Shown piece after piece: positions 25,345 through 33,340 of a DNA stretch of 45,405 nucleotides. Position 1 is the first letter of the stretch. Every line of letters starts with the position of its first letter. The notes under the pieces are model-generated. The model searched no databases, was not told where the DNA came from, and worked only from the letters and a program-made list of their open reading frames with translations. The DNA lies in NCBI GenBank assembly GCA_024223125.1, contig JAAEOP010000207.1, positions 1-45,405 on the forward strand, given 5' to 3'. The DNA comes from Chloroflexota bacterium. Lineage in GTDB: Bacteria > Chloroflexota > Anaerolineae > Promineifilales > Promineifilaceae. The translations under genes were made by a program, and so were the position numbers.

Positions 25345-26748
25345 ATGACTCAACATAGAACAATTATTGACAAGATTTGGGACAACCATATTGTGGTAGA
25401 CGAGCCGGGCAATCCGGCCGTGCTTTACATTGATTTGCACCTGATTCATGAGGTGACGTCGCCGCAGGCTTTTTCTGGTTTGCGGGAACGGGGGTTGACA
25501 GTGCATCGGCCGTCACAAACTATCGCCACCATGGATCACAGCATCCCTACCACGCCCATTAATATTCCCATTACCGACGCTATTGCCGCCAAACAAATCG
25601 CCACGCTGGCGGAAAACTGCCGCGAATTTGGCATCCAATTGTTTGGCATGGACAGTCCCAACCGGGGCATTGTCCACGTCATCGGACCGGAATTGGGGTT
25701 GACGCAGCCAGGCATGACTATTGTCTGCGGCGACAGCCACACCGCTACGCACGGCGCATTTGGGGCGCTGGCTTTTGGCATTGGCACATCAGAGGTGGAG
25801 CATGTGCTAGCAACCCAATGTTTGCTGCAAACCAAACCGAAGACGTATGCGGTAAATGTAAGCGGTGCATTGCCAGATGGCTGCACGGCCAAAGATATTA
25901 TCCTGCTGCTGCTATCCAAAATCGGTATCGGTGGCGGCACGGGGCATGTGTTTGAGTATGGTGGTGAGGCGATTCGCGGTTTGACAATGGAACAACGCAT
26001 GACCATATGCAATATGAGTATTGAAGGCGGGGCGCGGGCCGGTTTAATTGCGCCGGATGATACGACAATTGAGTACATCGCCGGGAAGAAACATGCGCCT
26101 AAGAGGGAAGTGTGGGACACGGCCGTAACCCATTGGCGCACATTAGCTACCGACGAAGGCGCCACCTACGACAAATCCATTGACCTAGATGCCAGCGATC
26201 TGGAACCGATGATTACTTACGGAACCAATCCCGGTCTGGGAATGAAAATTACTGAAGCGATTCCCGACCCACAGAGCATCCCCAACATTAGCGAACGGCA
26301 GACGGTGGAAAAGGCGTTAGCTTACATGGATTTGCAGCCCGGCCAACCGCTGCTGGGCAAAGAGGTAGATGTGGTTTTTATCGGCTCCTGTACCAATTCT
26401 CGCATTTCTGATTTGCGGCAGGCGGCTGTGGTGATAAACGGCCGTACAGTAGCCAAAAATGTACGCTTGATGATTGTGCCCGGTTCGCAAGAGGTAAAGC
26501 AGCAAGCGGAAGCGGAAGGGTTGGACACCATCTTCAAAAATGCCGGCGCTGAATGGCGCGAAGCGGGCTGCTCGATGTGCATTGCCATGAATGGCGACCA
26601 ATTACAGCCGGGTCAATACGCTGTCAGCACCAGCAATCGTAATTTTGAAGGGCGGCAAGGCAAAGGCGGCCGTACCTTTTTAGCCAGCCCATTGACCGCA
26701 GCGGCTACGGCCGTGACCGGTAAAGTAACAGATGTGAGGACGTTATGA
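25345..26748 (+). CDS. leuC: 3-isopropylmalate dehydratase, large subunit
   Basis: A 467-residue aconitase-family subunit isomerising 2- to 3-isopropylmalate, and with CimA also citramalate to methylmalate. The [4Fe-4S] cysteines are in [12 protein letters not shown] and [30 protein letters not shown] and [11 protein letters not shown] are further family marks. CTGGAG precedes ATG 25345. The TGA stop lies inside the 8-bp target duplication of the MITE that follows. The small subunit gene leuD is 720 bases downstream, an unusual gap. Confidence 0.97.
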   Translation: MTQHRTIIDKIWDNHIVVDEPGNPAVLYIDLHLIHEVTSPQAFSGLRERGLTVHRPSQTIATMDHSIPTTPINIPITDAIAAKQIATLAENCREFGIQLFGMDSPNRGIVHVIGPELGLTQPGMTIVCGDSHTATHGAFGALAFGIGTSEVEHVLATQCLLQTKPKTYAVNVSGALPDGCTAKDIILLLLSKIGIGGGTGHVFEYGGEAIRGLTMEQRMTICNMSIEGGARAGLIAPDDTTIEYIAGKKHAPKREVWDTAVTHWRTLATDEGATYDKSIDLDASDLEPMITYGTNPGLGMKITEAIPDPQSIPNISERQTVEKALAYMDLQPGQPLLGKEVDVVFIGSCTNSRISDLRQAAVVINGRTVAKNVRLMIVPGSQEVKQQAEAEGLDTIFKNAGAEWREAGCSMCIAMNGDQLQPGQYAVSTSNRNFEGRQGKGGRTFLASPLTAAATAVTGKVTDVRTL

Positions 26749-26749
26749 G

Positions 26750-26844
26750 GTAACCATTCAGGTGCCCGGCACTTCATTACCAAGTCTACTGGAGTAGCAC
26801 ACTCGTTTATAAGTGCCGGGCACCTTGGGGGAGTGAATGGTTAC
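26750..26844. mobile_element. IS66-type MITE inserted at the leuC stop codon
   Basis: A 95-bp element begins GTAACCATTCA and ends TGAATGGTTAC, so it has perfect 11-bp terminal inverted repeats with the GTAA/TTAC ends typical of IS66. The flanks are the direct repeat GTTATGAG (26742-26749 and 26845-26852), and 8-bp duplications are the rule for IS66. Inside is a second inverted pair, AGGTGCCCGGCACTT (26760-26774) and its complement (26811-26825). It has no coding capacity, so it must have been moved by a transposase elsewhere. Confidence 0.88.
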
Positions 26845-26852
26845 GTTATGAG

Positions 26853-26917
26853 TAACAAGTTTCAAGTAACAAGTACTGAGCGCTTGCAACTTGTAACATG
26901 TAACTTGCAACTTTAAG
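26853..26917. repeat. AAGTAACAAGT-word hairpin before the leuC-leuD spacer gene
   Basis: TAACAAGTTTCAAGTAACAA and TTGCAACTTGTAACATGTAA are imperfect inverted arms around ACTGAGCGC. The ribosome site AGAGGAA of the next gene follows at once. Confidence 0.8.
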
Positions 26918-26925
26918 AGGAAATC

Positions 26926-27423
26926 ATGCAGCATCCTGCCTACCAAATAAAAATCAACTTCGCCATTGAATTGGTGAAACAGCTATTGTCACAGATGGAT
27001 GCGGCCGCTTGTTTAGTGTTGGCGGGCGACCTTTCCCGATTTCGTTCTTTTGATTTAACAGATGTTAGCCGGGAGGAGATTGAGGTGGAGAATAATGTGT
27101 ACCAGGCCAGTTACGGCCGTCTCTACATTCCCCTCATCGGCCACAACAAATACATTCTCAAAAAAGAAGCGTTACCCCATGTCGGCATTCGTACCTTGAT
27201 TCAAGATGTGCAGTTAGAGCGTTACGGCCGTCTACTCTTCCACGCGCCCGATTATTGTAAAAACGGGGCCTGGCTGTGTGATTGGTTCAAATTGGATTTC
27301 CTGGAAACGCTGGAATATGAAGGAGTTATACAAATTGAACAAGCACAGCCGTCGGCCAATATCATCCAACGCCGGACAACTGCTTATCAAGCAAATTTGG
27401 AGATTGAAAGATTGGGAGATTGA
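26926..27423 (+). CDS. Hypothetical protein between leuC and leuD
   Basis: 165 residues, soluble, no signal or membrane segment. Notable stretches are QMDAAACLVLAGDLSRFRSF, IPLIGHNKYILKKEALPHVG and CDWFKLDFLETLEYEGVIQI. I do not recognise a family. AGAGGAA precedes ATG 26926. The last residues (LEIERLGD) and the stop codon are encoded by a GGAGATT repeat, so the original C-terminus has probably been replaced. Its place between the two isomerase subunit genes hints at co-expression but gives no function. Confidence 0.7.
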   Translation: MQHPAYQIKINFAIELVKQLLSQMDAAACLVLAGDLSRFRSFDLTDVSREEIEVENNVYQASYGRLYIPLIGHNKYILKKEALPHVGIRTLIQDVQLERYGRLLFHAPDYCKNGAWLCDWFKLDFLETLEYEGVIQIEQAQPSANIIQRRTTAYQANLEIERLGD

Positions 27424-27448
27424 GAGATTGGTCAATCTCCAATCTCCT
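27399..27448. repeat. GGAGATT-family hairpin overlapping the end of a gene
   Basis: Three AGATTG words on the 5' side (27399-27430, for example GGAGATTGAAAGATTGGGAG) face one CAATCTCCAATCTCCT arm (27433-27448). The last eight codons and stop of the preceding gene are within it, and CTGGAG of leuD follows. Confidence 0.85.
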
Positions 27449-27466
27449 TATCCCCTGGAGAAAATA

Positions 27467-28075
27467 ATGCAACCATTTACAACCTTAACAAGTCACATGG
27501 CAACCATACCTACCGAAAATATTGATACCGATCAAATTATTCCGGCCCAATTCTTGAAGACGATTAGCAAAAAGGGGTTGGGTCAGAATCTTTTTTTTCA
27601 TTGGCGTTACCGTGAAGATGGATCGCCAAACCCAGATTTTGCTCTGAACCAACCTGAAGCGCAAAGCGCTAAAATCTTGCTGGCAGGAGATAATTTTGGC
27701 TGTGGTTCCAGCCGGGAACATGCGCCCTGGTCGTTAATGGATTATGGTTTTACGGCCGTTATCAGCACCAGTTTTGCCGACATCTTCCGCAACAATTCAT
27801 TGAAAAATGGTCTATTGCCTGTCATTGTGGATGAAGATACTCACAGCCAGCTTCTCAGTCTGACGGCCGAAAACCCAACCACCCAGGTCAGCATTGATTT
27901 AGAGACACAGACATTGACACTGCCCGACGGCCGTGCCATCCCCTTCCCCATAGACAGCTTCAGCAAAACTTGTATGCTCGAAGGGTTGGATCAACTTGGC
28001 TACTTACTTAAGCAGAGTGCGGCCGTGGCCGCTTATGAGGCTGCGTATCCTGCTCGTGTTAACACAAGCGCATGA
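27467..28075 (+). CDS. leuD: 3-isopropylmalate dehydratase, small subunit
   Basis: 202 residues forming the swivel domain that completes LeuC. Family marks are ENIDTDQIIPAQFLKTISKK near the N-terminus, GDNFGCGSSREHAPWSLMDY and ADIFRNNSLKNGLLPVIV. CTGGAG precedes ATG 27467, which gives the family N-terminus; a longer frame from 27278 overlaps the previous gene and is not credible. The LeuCD pair here probably serves both the leucine and the citramalate route. Confidence 0.96.
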   Translation: MQPFTTLTSHMATIPTENIDTDQIIPAQFLKTISKKGLGQNLFFHWRYREDGSPNPDFALNQPEAQSAKILLAGDNFGCGSSREHAPWSLMDYGFTAVISTSFADIFRNNSLKNGLLPVIVDEDTHSQLLSLTAENPTTQVSIDLETQTLTLPDGRAIPFPIDSFSKTCMLEGLDQLGYLLKQSAAVAAYEAAYPARVNTSA

Positions 28076-28086
28076 CGCTTAGAAAT

Positions 28087-28116
28087 CGGATTTCTTTGAA
28101 AAATCCGGCTTTTTTA
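28087..28116 (+). terminator. Terminator-like hairpin between leuD and cimA
   Basis: CGGATTT (28087-28093) pairs with AAATCCG (28101-28107) around CTTTGAA, followed by GC and seven T's. Modest stem; it may cause partial termination before cimA. Confidence 0.55.
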
Positions 28117-28131
28117 TTTTGAGAGGAAAAA

Positions 28132-29694
28132 ATGACAAAGATATTCTTATACGACACAACCTTGCGCGATGGAACCCAAAGGGAAGGGATTTCTCTCTCT
28201 TTGGATGACAAGCTCAAAATTGCTAAGAAGCTAGATGAATTTGGCATTGATTACATTGAAGGCGGTTGGCCTGGTTCCAATCCTAAGGATGTGGAGTTTT
28301 TTCAGCGCGTCCCCACATTGAAATTAAAACATGCTAAAGTAACGGCGTTTGGCAGCACCCGGCGTAAAGGGGTTAAACCAGAAGATGACAGTAATCTCAA
28401 GCTGCTCATTGAGGCCAACACTCCTGTCATTACCCTGGTCGGCAAAAGTTGGGATTTGCATGTAAAGGACGTGTTGGTCACTTCTATGGAAGAAAACCTG
28501 GAGATGATTGGCGAGAGCGTTGCTTATTGCAAATCATTCGATAAAGAGGTTATTTACGACGCCGAGCATTTCTTTGACGGCTACAAAGCCAATTCTGAAT
28601 ATGCTGTTGCTACGTTGCAAGCTGCGGCCGTTAACGGAGCCGATAGTGTGGTATTGTGCGACACCAACGGCGGGGCGCTCCCCTGGGAAATCGAGGGAAT
28701 TGTGACCGACGTGCAGCAAAAGCTCGGCCCCAAAGTAGCCATTGGCATCCACACCCATGATGATGGTGAATGTGGGGTGGCGAATACGTTGGCGGCCGTG
28801 CGCGTAGGCGCAGTGCATGTACAGGGAACCATCAACGGCTACGGCGAGCGCGTAGCCAACGCTAACCTGTGCAGCATCATCCCCGATTTACAGCTAAAAA
28901 TGGGATGCGATTGTGTGACCGATGAGCAGATGCGCGATCTGACAGAACTGTCTCGTTACGTGGCCGAAGTAGCCAACTTAGACCTGGACGACCACCAACC
29001 CTTTGTGGGCAAAAGCGCCTTCGCCCATAAAGGGGGCATCCATGTGGCTGCCATGCTCAAGAACCCGTTCAGCTACCAGCACATTGAGCCAACCCTGGTG
29101 GGCAACGAACAACGCAGTGTCGTTTCCGAGCTGTCTGGGCAGGGAAATCTAGTAGACAAAGCGGCTCAATTTGGCCTGAATACCGAGAGTCTAAATTTAC
29201 CGGCCGTGTTAGAGAAAATCAAAGAGTTGGAAGCGCAAGGGTTCACCTTTGAAGGGGCCGAAGCGTCGGTGGAATTAATGCTGCGCCGCACCCATCCGGC
29301 TTATGTGCCTCCGTTTGAGGTGATTGATTATTCAGTTAATGTGCAGCAGCGACGAGGGCGTGGTCTGAATGCGGAAGCCATCATCAAGGTACGGGTTGGC
29401 CCCAAACGGATGCACACAGTTGCTGAAGGAAATGGCCCGGTAAACGCGCTGGATGCCGCTTTACGCCGAGCGCTGGTGGATGTGTACCCCAAGTTGCGCG
29501 GCATGAAGTTGGTAGATTACAAGGTGCGTATTTTGGATGGGGAAAATGCAACGGCCGCTACCACAAGAGTTCTCATTGACACACGCCTAGGCAACAATAC
29601 CTGGTCTACCGTTGGCGCCAGTACCAATATCATTGAGGCAAGCTGGCAGGCATTGGCGGATAGTATGGAGTTTGCACTGCTGAATGGGAAATAA
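28132..29694 (+). CDS. cimA: Citramalate synthase
   Basis: 520 residues. The barrel has YDTTLRDGTQREGISLSLDD, YIEGGWPGSNPKD, IGIHTHDDGECGVANTLAAV and NGYGERVANANLCSI, and the regulatory domain ends the protein (about 400-515). This subfamily condenses pyruvate and acetyl-CoA to (R)-citramalate, giving 2-oxobutyrate for isoleucine without threonine. The GWPGSNPKD motif separates it from LeuA. GAGAGG precedes ATG 28132. Having LeuCD and LeuB in the same cluster completes the route. Homocitrate synthase is the less likely alternative. Confidence 0.93.
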   Translation: MTKIFLYDTTLRDGTQREGISLSLDDKLKIAKKLDEFGIDYIEGGWPGSNPKDVEFFQRVPTLKLKHAKVTAFGSTRRKGVKPEDDSNLKLLIEANTPVITLVGKSWDLHVKDVLVTSMEENLEMIGESVAYCKSFDKEVIYDAEHFFDGYKANSEYAVATLQAAAVNGADSVVLCDTNGGALPWEIEGIVTDVQQKLGPKVAIGIHTHDDGECGVANTLAAVRVGAVHVQGTINGYGERVANANLCSIIPDLQLKMGCDCVTDEQMRDLTELSRYVAEVANLDLDDHQPFVGKSAFAHKGGIHVAAMLKNPFSYQHIEPTLVGNEQRSVVSELSGQGNLVDKAAQFGLNTESLNLPAVLEKIKELEAQGFTFEGAEASVELMLRRTHPAYVPPFEVIDYSVNVQQRRGRGLNAEAIIKVRVGPKRMHTVAEGNGPVNALDAALRRALVDVYPKLRGMKLVDYKVRILDGENATAATTRVLIDTRLGNNTWSTVGASTNIIEASWQALADSMEFALLNGK

Positions 29695-29769
29695 TAGAAA
29701 ACTCGTAGAACAAGACGCTGTCTTGTCCTAATGTTCATCATTCTTAGACGTTTGCAACAGATCAGCAAA

Positions 29770-30395
29770 CTAGGCAGCTTCTTTGTCTCGCAACGAAACT
29801 GAAGGCGGTCGGCTGTAATTAATCAATAAATCGTAGCCGCCCACATCATAGCAGCGGCTGAAAACGGCCGGTAAATCCAGAACAGCATCCGGGTCAGGCG
29901 GCCGTAAAGGGATACGACAGCGTGGCAATCTTTCTCGCAAAGGCACGGCATAAAACGATAATTCATGCCGCTGTTGGGCGCGGCTGATGCTGATTTTGTA
30001 GGTATTGTTTACGGCCGTCGCCCACTTTGTTAGCCGGACTGAAAACTTCAATCAACGTCACCACGTCCCCCGTGTCCCGATAGATGATTTCAATGTAAGG
30101 GACACGCCGTTCTTCATCCAGGTAAGCAATGGTTTGTGGTTCATCAACCGCCAGCGTCGCGGCTGGGGTCAGGGTGGGAGATGGTTCACGCAGAGGATGA
30201 ACGAGGAGGACATCGGGCACATAACTATGCCGCATCTCGGCCAATTGTATCCGTTCACCAATACGGGCAACGTACTTGGGCCGGATGTGCGGCTGTAAGG
30301 CTTCAGAAATGTAAGCGATCAGTTGTTGGTGTACGTCGGGCCATAGGGTGCGTTCTTCAAGATAAGGATCCCATACCAGGGAATGGGCTGGGCAT
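29770..30395 (-). pseudogene. DUF4058 protein, multiply frameshifted
   Basis: From ATG 30395 it starts MPSPFPGMG. A one-base insertion at about 30370 shifts the frame to DPYLEERTLWPDVHQQLIAY, HIRPKYVARIGERIQLAEMR, VPYIEIIYRDTGDVVTLIEV and FSPANKVGDGRKQ. At about 30000 a second break, with about 45 codons lost compared with the family, leads into YKISISRAQQRHELSFYAVP, LRERLPRCRIPLRP and YDVGGYDLLINYSRPP. These are DUF4058 motifs. Inserted on the minus strand within the ilv-leu cluster and inactive. Confidence 0.8.
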
Positions 30396-30418
30396 TATTA
30401 ACTGTCCTGAAAATAGAG

Positions 30419-30449
30419 ATTAAGAGATTGAGAGACTCAATCTCTTAAT
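30419..30449. repeat. Perfect GAGATTAAG hairpin
   Basis: ATTAAGAGATTGAG (30419-30432), loop AGA, and the exact complement CTCAATCTCTTAAT (30436-30449): 14 bp perfect. It lies 23 bases upstream of the DUF4058 relic start on the minus strand, the same placement as before valS. From 30450 to 30575 I see only AT-rich DNA. Confidence 0.9.
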
Positions 30450-30575
30450 TTTCATATGAGGCAGCGCCGCTTTGTGGCACATTTAACTCGCTGTTAATAA
30501 AATCTAGTATAGCATAAGATTATCAGGCAAAGTTGCACCTTTTTTGCTTCGGCGCTCTTTGTTTTTTCAGTTACA

Positions 30576-31553
30576 ATGGAACTCATGATAGAACAAACCC
30601 TCACCCCCACAACGGATGATTGGCATGAGCAAGTTGCCCATTTACAGGCAGAATTAGACGCGCTTTTACCGCAGTTGGTAGAGGCGGAAACGGAACTGGC
30701 CGAACGTCATGCCGCGATCAATGCGTTTGAATTTCGTCTGCGCACGGCCGTCAATCAAATAACCCAGAAACTGGATGTGTTAGACGCCGAAATTCGGGAG
30801 CTGCGCCATAAACTGCGTTGGCATGGAGATGAGTGGTATGAGGTAGCGGCCGATGATGCGACGGCGTGGGCGCGTGGACAAAGCGCCACGGATGGCAGCG
30901 ACTATCGTTACCGGGATACGCCAACTACGGCCAGACCGGTACAAGATGAGGATACTCGGGCAGAGTTGAAACGCTTATACCGCCAACTGGCCCGCCGTTT
31001 TCATCCAGATATGGCAGTAGACACGGCCGACCGAGAATACCGCACCCAAATGATGATGGCTATAAATGGGGCCTATGCTGCCGGCGACCTGGAAAAGCTG
31101 CAAGAGTTGGTCGCCTCACCGGAAGCGGCACAGGCATTGGAATATGCAGACGCAAATCAAAAGTTGGCTGAGACACTGCTGCGAGAGGTGACGCGGATGC
31201 AGCGGCGGCTGGCTGAAATTCAGAAAGAGTTAACTCATTTGGAGAAACATGAAAGCGCCAAAATGATGCAGCAAATGACGGAAGCGGCGGCCAACGGCCG
31301 TGACTACTTCACCGAAATACAAGAACTAATGGGAGATGTGGTAGCCGAGCGAACGGCCGTGCGTGATAGCCTCCTGGTGCAGCTAGAAAGTGTAAAAATG
31401 GGATACGACGTTGGCGTCTCCGATGATGAACTGGCTGACATTGTAGCCAATGTAACCTTGGAAACCAGTTTTGACGCCGACATCTCGGCCGAATTTGACC
31501 GCTACATCATCCGCCGCCGCGACCAATTCTACCGGGAAGACAATTATGAATAA
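30576..31553 (+). CDS. J-domain protein between two coiled coils
   Basis: 325 residues. A first coiled coil (about 15-85, EQVAHLQAELDALLPQLVEA) is followed by a J-domain-like segment with LKRLYRQLARRFHPDMAVDT (HPD at 143-145) and a second coiled coil (about 185-265). The HPD motif is the DnaK-stimulating hallmark. There is no Gly/Phe or zinc domain, so it is a J-domain protein of unknown client. The start could be ATG 30576 or 30585; no strong Shine-Dalgarno is visible. Its last eight bases overlap the mntA start. Confidence 0.8.
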   Translation: MELMIEQTLTPTTDDWHEQVAHLQAELDALLPQLVEAETELAERHAAINAFEFRLRTAVNQITQKLDVLDAEIRELRHKLRWHGDEWYEVAADDATAWARGQSATDGSDYRYRDTPTTARPVQDEDTRAELKRLYRQLARRFHPDMAVDTADREYRTQMMMAINGAYAAGDLEKLQELVASPEAAQALEYADANQKLAETLLREVTRMQRRLAEIQKELTHLEKHESAKMMQQMTEAAANGRDYFTEIQELMGDVVAERTAVRDSLLVQLESVKMGYDVGVSDDELADIVANVTLETSFDADISAEFDRYIIRRRDQFYREDNYE

Positions 31554-31848
31554 ACCAAACGTCATTATTTCCCCGGAGAAAATCGAAGTGTTTTGCCAAC
31601 GTTATCACATCAAAAAATTGTCCTTGTTCGGCTCCGTGCTGCGTGATGACTTTCGGCCAGATAGTGATATAGATGTGTTGGTTGAATTTGAAGCAGGTCA
31701 TGTGCCGAAATTTGATTTTTTTACTATTGAAGAAAACCTTACTGAACTCATAGGGCGACCGGTAGAACTACATACAGCCGGTTTTTTGAGTCCCTACTTT
31801 CGAGACGAGATACACGAAATAGCCGAGGTCCATTATGCCCGATCGTGA
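31546..31848 (+). CDS. mntA: MntA-type nucleotidyltransferase antitoxin
   Basis: 100 residues of the minimal nucleotidyltransferase fold: LSLFGSVLRDDFRPDSDIDV (Gly29-Ser30, Asp41, Asp43) and LTELIGRPVELHTAG. MntA proteins AMPylate and silence HepT RNase toxins. ATG 31546 lies within the end of the J-domain gene (8-base overlap); the longer frame from 31471 is not credible. Its partner hepT follows with a 14-base overlap but is deleted internally, so this antitoxin has no full toxin left. Confidence 0.85.
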   Translation: MNKPNVIISPEKIEVFCQRYHIKKLSLFGSVLRDDFRPDSDIDVLVEFEAGHVPKFDFFTIEENLTELIGRPVELHTAGFLSPYFRDEIHEIAEVHYARS

Positions 31849-31960
31849 ACGAACCCGGTTACAACATATGTTGGATGCAGCACAAAAGGCGGTTACATTT
31901 GCCAACGACCTTCCCCTACTGATTACCGCACTTCAAGATAGGTTATCAACAAACGATTAA
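31835..31960 (+). pseudogene. hepT: HepT toxin with a large in-frame internal deletion
   Basis: From ATG 31835 it reads MPDRERTRLQHMLDAAQKAV TFAN, the N-terminus of HepT (DUF86), and jumps straight to DLPLLITALQDRLSTND, the usual HepT C-terminus. About 70 residues in between, including the RX4-6HxY RNase motif, are gone, leaving 41 residues. The frame stays open to TAA 31960. A neutralised toxin-antitoxin relic in the leu cluster. Confidence 0.75.
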
Positions 31961-31980
31961 TTACTGAGAGGAGATATTTC

Positions 31981-33054
31981 ATGGAAGCAAAGATTTCACT
32001 ATTGCCCGGTGACGGCATCGGGCCAGAAATTATTGTAGAGGCGAAGAAGGTGTTAACGGCCGTCGCCCACAAATACAACCACACCTTCGACATGACCGAA
32101 ATGACGTTTGGCGGGGCGGCCATTGATGAATGGGGCGACCCTCTGACGGAAGAAACTTTAGCCGCTTGTCAGAACAGCCAGGCAGTGTTGATGGGAGCGA
32201 TTGGTGGGCCAAAATGGGATGATCCCACAGCGGCCGTGCGTCCAGAGCAGGGTTTGCTTAAATTACGTAAAGCGTTGGGTGTGTTTGCCAATTTACGGCC
32301 GGTGAAGGTGTTTGAGGCATTGGCCGAAGCTAGCCCGCTTAAGCCGGAACGAGTGCGCGGTGTGGACATCATGTTTGTGCGCGAGTTGATTGGCGGCATT
32401 TATTTTGGCACGCCGCAAGGACGGGAAGATGGGGAATACGGCCGTGCCGGTTACAACACCATGCGCTACAACGAAATGGAAGTACGGCGAGTGCTGGAAG
32501 TGGCCTTCGATCTGGCTCGCAAACGTAAAGGCAAAGTCACTTCTGTAGACAAAGCTAACGTTCTGGCTACCTCCCGCGTTTGGCGTGAAGTAGCTCATGA
32601 AGTGGCCGCCGAAAATCCGGATGTAGAATATGAAGATATTTTAGTAGATGCGATGGCGATGTACCTCATCAACCGGCCGGCCGATTTTGATGTGGTAGTG
32701 ACGGGCAACATGTTTGGCGACATTCTCTCTGACGAAGCTTCAATGATCAGTGGCTCATTGGGAATGCTGCCTTCAGCCGCGTTGGGGGAAGCGGGTTCGA
32801 TTGGCTTGTATGAACCGATACATGGCTCGGCGCCCGATATTGCCGGTCAGGGCATTGCCAATCCGCTGGCTACCATCCTAAGTGCGGCGATGATGCTGCG
32901 CTCTAGTTTGAATTTGGCTGAGGAGGCGACTGTGATGGAAACGGCCGTGTCTCATGTATTAGCCAACGGTTACCGCACAACCGACCTGGCAAACCCTGGC
33001 AATAAAGTGATTAACTGTATTGAAATGGGTGATTTAGTGGCTGAGACGATTTAG
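31981..33054 (+). CDS. leuB: 3-isopropylmalate dehydrogenase
   Basis: 357 residues; NAD-dependent oxidative decarboxylation of 3-isopropylmalate (and of methylmalate in the citramalate route). Family marks are LLPGDGIGPEIIVEAKKVL at the N-terminus, RELIGGIYFGTPQGRE and VVTGNMFGDILSDEASMISG with EPIHGSAPDIAGQGIANPLA. GAGGAG lies before ATG 31981. The TAG stop (33052-33054) is part of a TTTAGAGATTGGAGG repeat. Confidence 0.97.
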   Translation: MEAKISLLPGDGIGPEIIVEAKKVLTAVAHKYNHTFDMTEMTFGGAAIDEWGDPLTEETLAACQNSQAVLMGAIGGPKWDDPTAAVRPEQGLLKLRKALGVFANLRPVKVFEALAEASPLKPERVRGVDIMFVRELIGGIYFGTPQGREDGEYGRAGYNTMRYNEMEVRRVLEVAFDLARKRKGKVTSVDKANVLATSRVWREVAHEVAAENPDVEYEDILVDAMAMYLINRPADFDVVVTGNMFGDILSDEASMISGSLGMLPSAALGEAGSIGLYEPIHGSAPDIAGQGIANPLATILSAAMMLRSSLNLAEEATVMETAVSHVLANGYRTTDLANPGNKVINCIEMGDLVAETI

Positions 33055-33074
33055 AGATTGGAGGGAGATGAACT

Positions 33075-33316
33075 ATCCACGAAATCATCGTCCACATTTC
33101 TGACAGTGAAGCCAATAGTTATATTCGATGCCGTCGTTTTCTCACGGAACCCGGTGGTACGATGTTGGGATATGACAAAAACAAATGGGGGCACGATTTG
33201 TGCTACCACGACCAAAGTATTGACAAGACATTACATATGAACGTCATACTCCTGAGTATGTGGAGCAGATGTAGGCTAATTATGATGATTGGGTAAGACA
33301 GAATGGGATAGGTTAA
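33075..33316 (+). pseudogene. Degenerate small gene between leuB and ilvD
   Basis: One frame reads IHEIIVHISDSEANSYIRCR, PGGTMLGYDKNKWGHDLCYH, DQSIDKTL, and the next frame seems to carry on ERHTPEYVEQM, a TAG at 33272, then ANYDDWVRQNGIG to TAA 33316. No start codon fits the first part. It looks like a broken gene of a family I do not recognise. It begins just after a GGAGATT half repeat at the leuB stop. Confidence 0.4.
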
Positions 33317-33340
33317 CTACAGAAGATAAAGGAGAAGAAA

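Noticed and set aside
29710..29726. ACAAGAC/GTCTTGT hairpin after cimA as a terminator
   Set aside because: Only seven base pairs and no T-run; could be chance.
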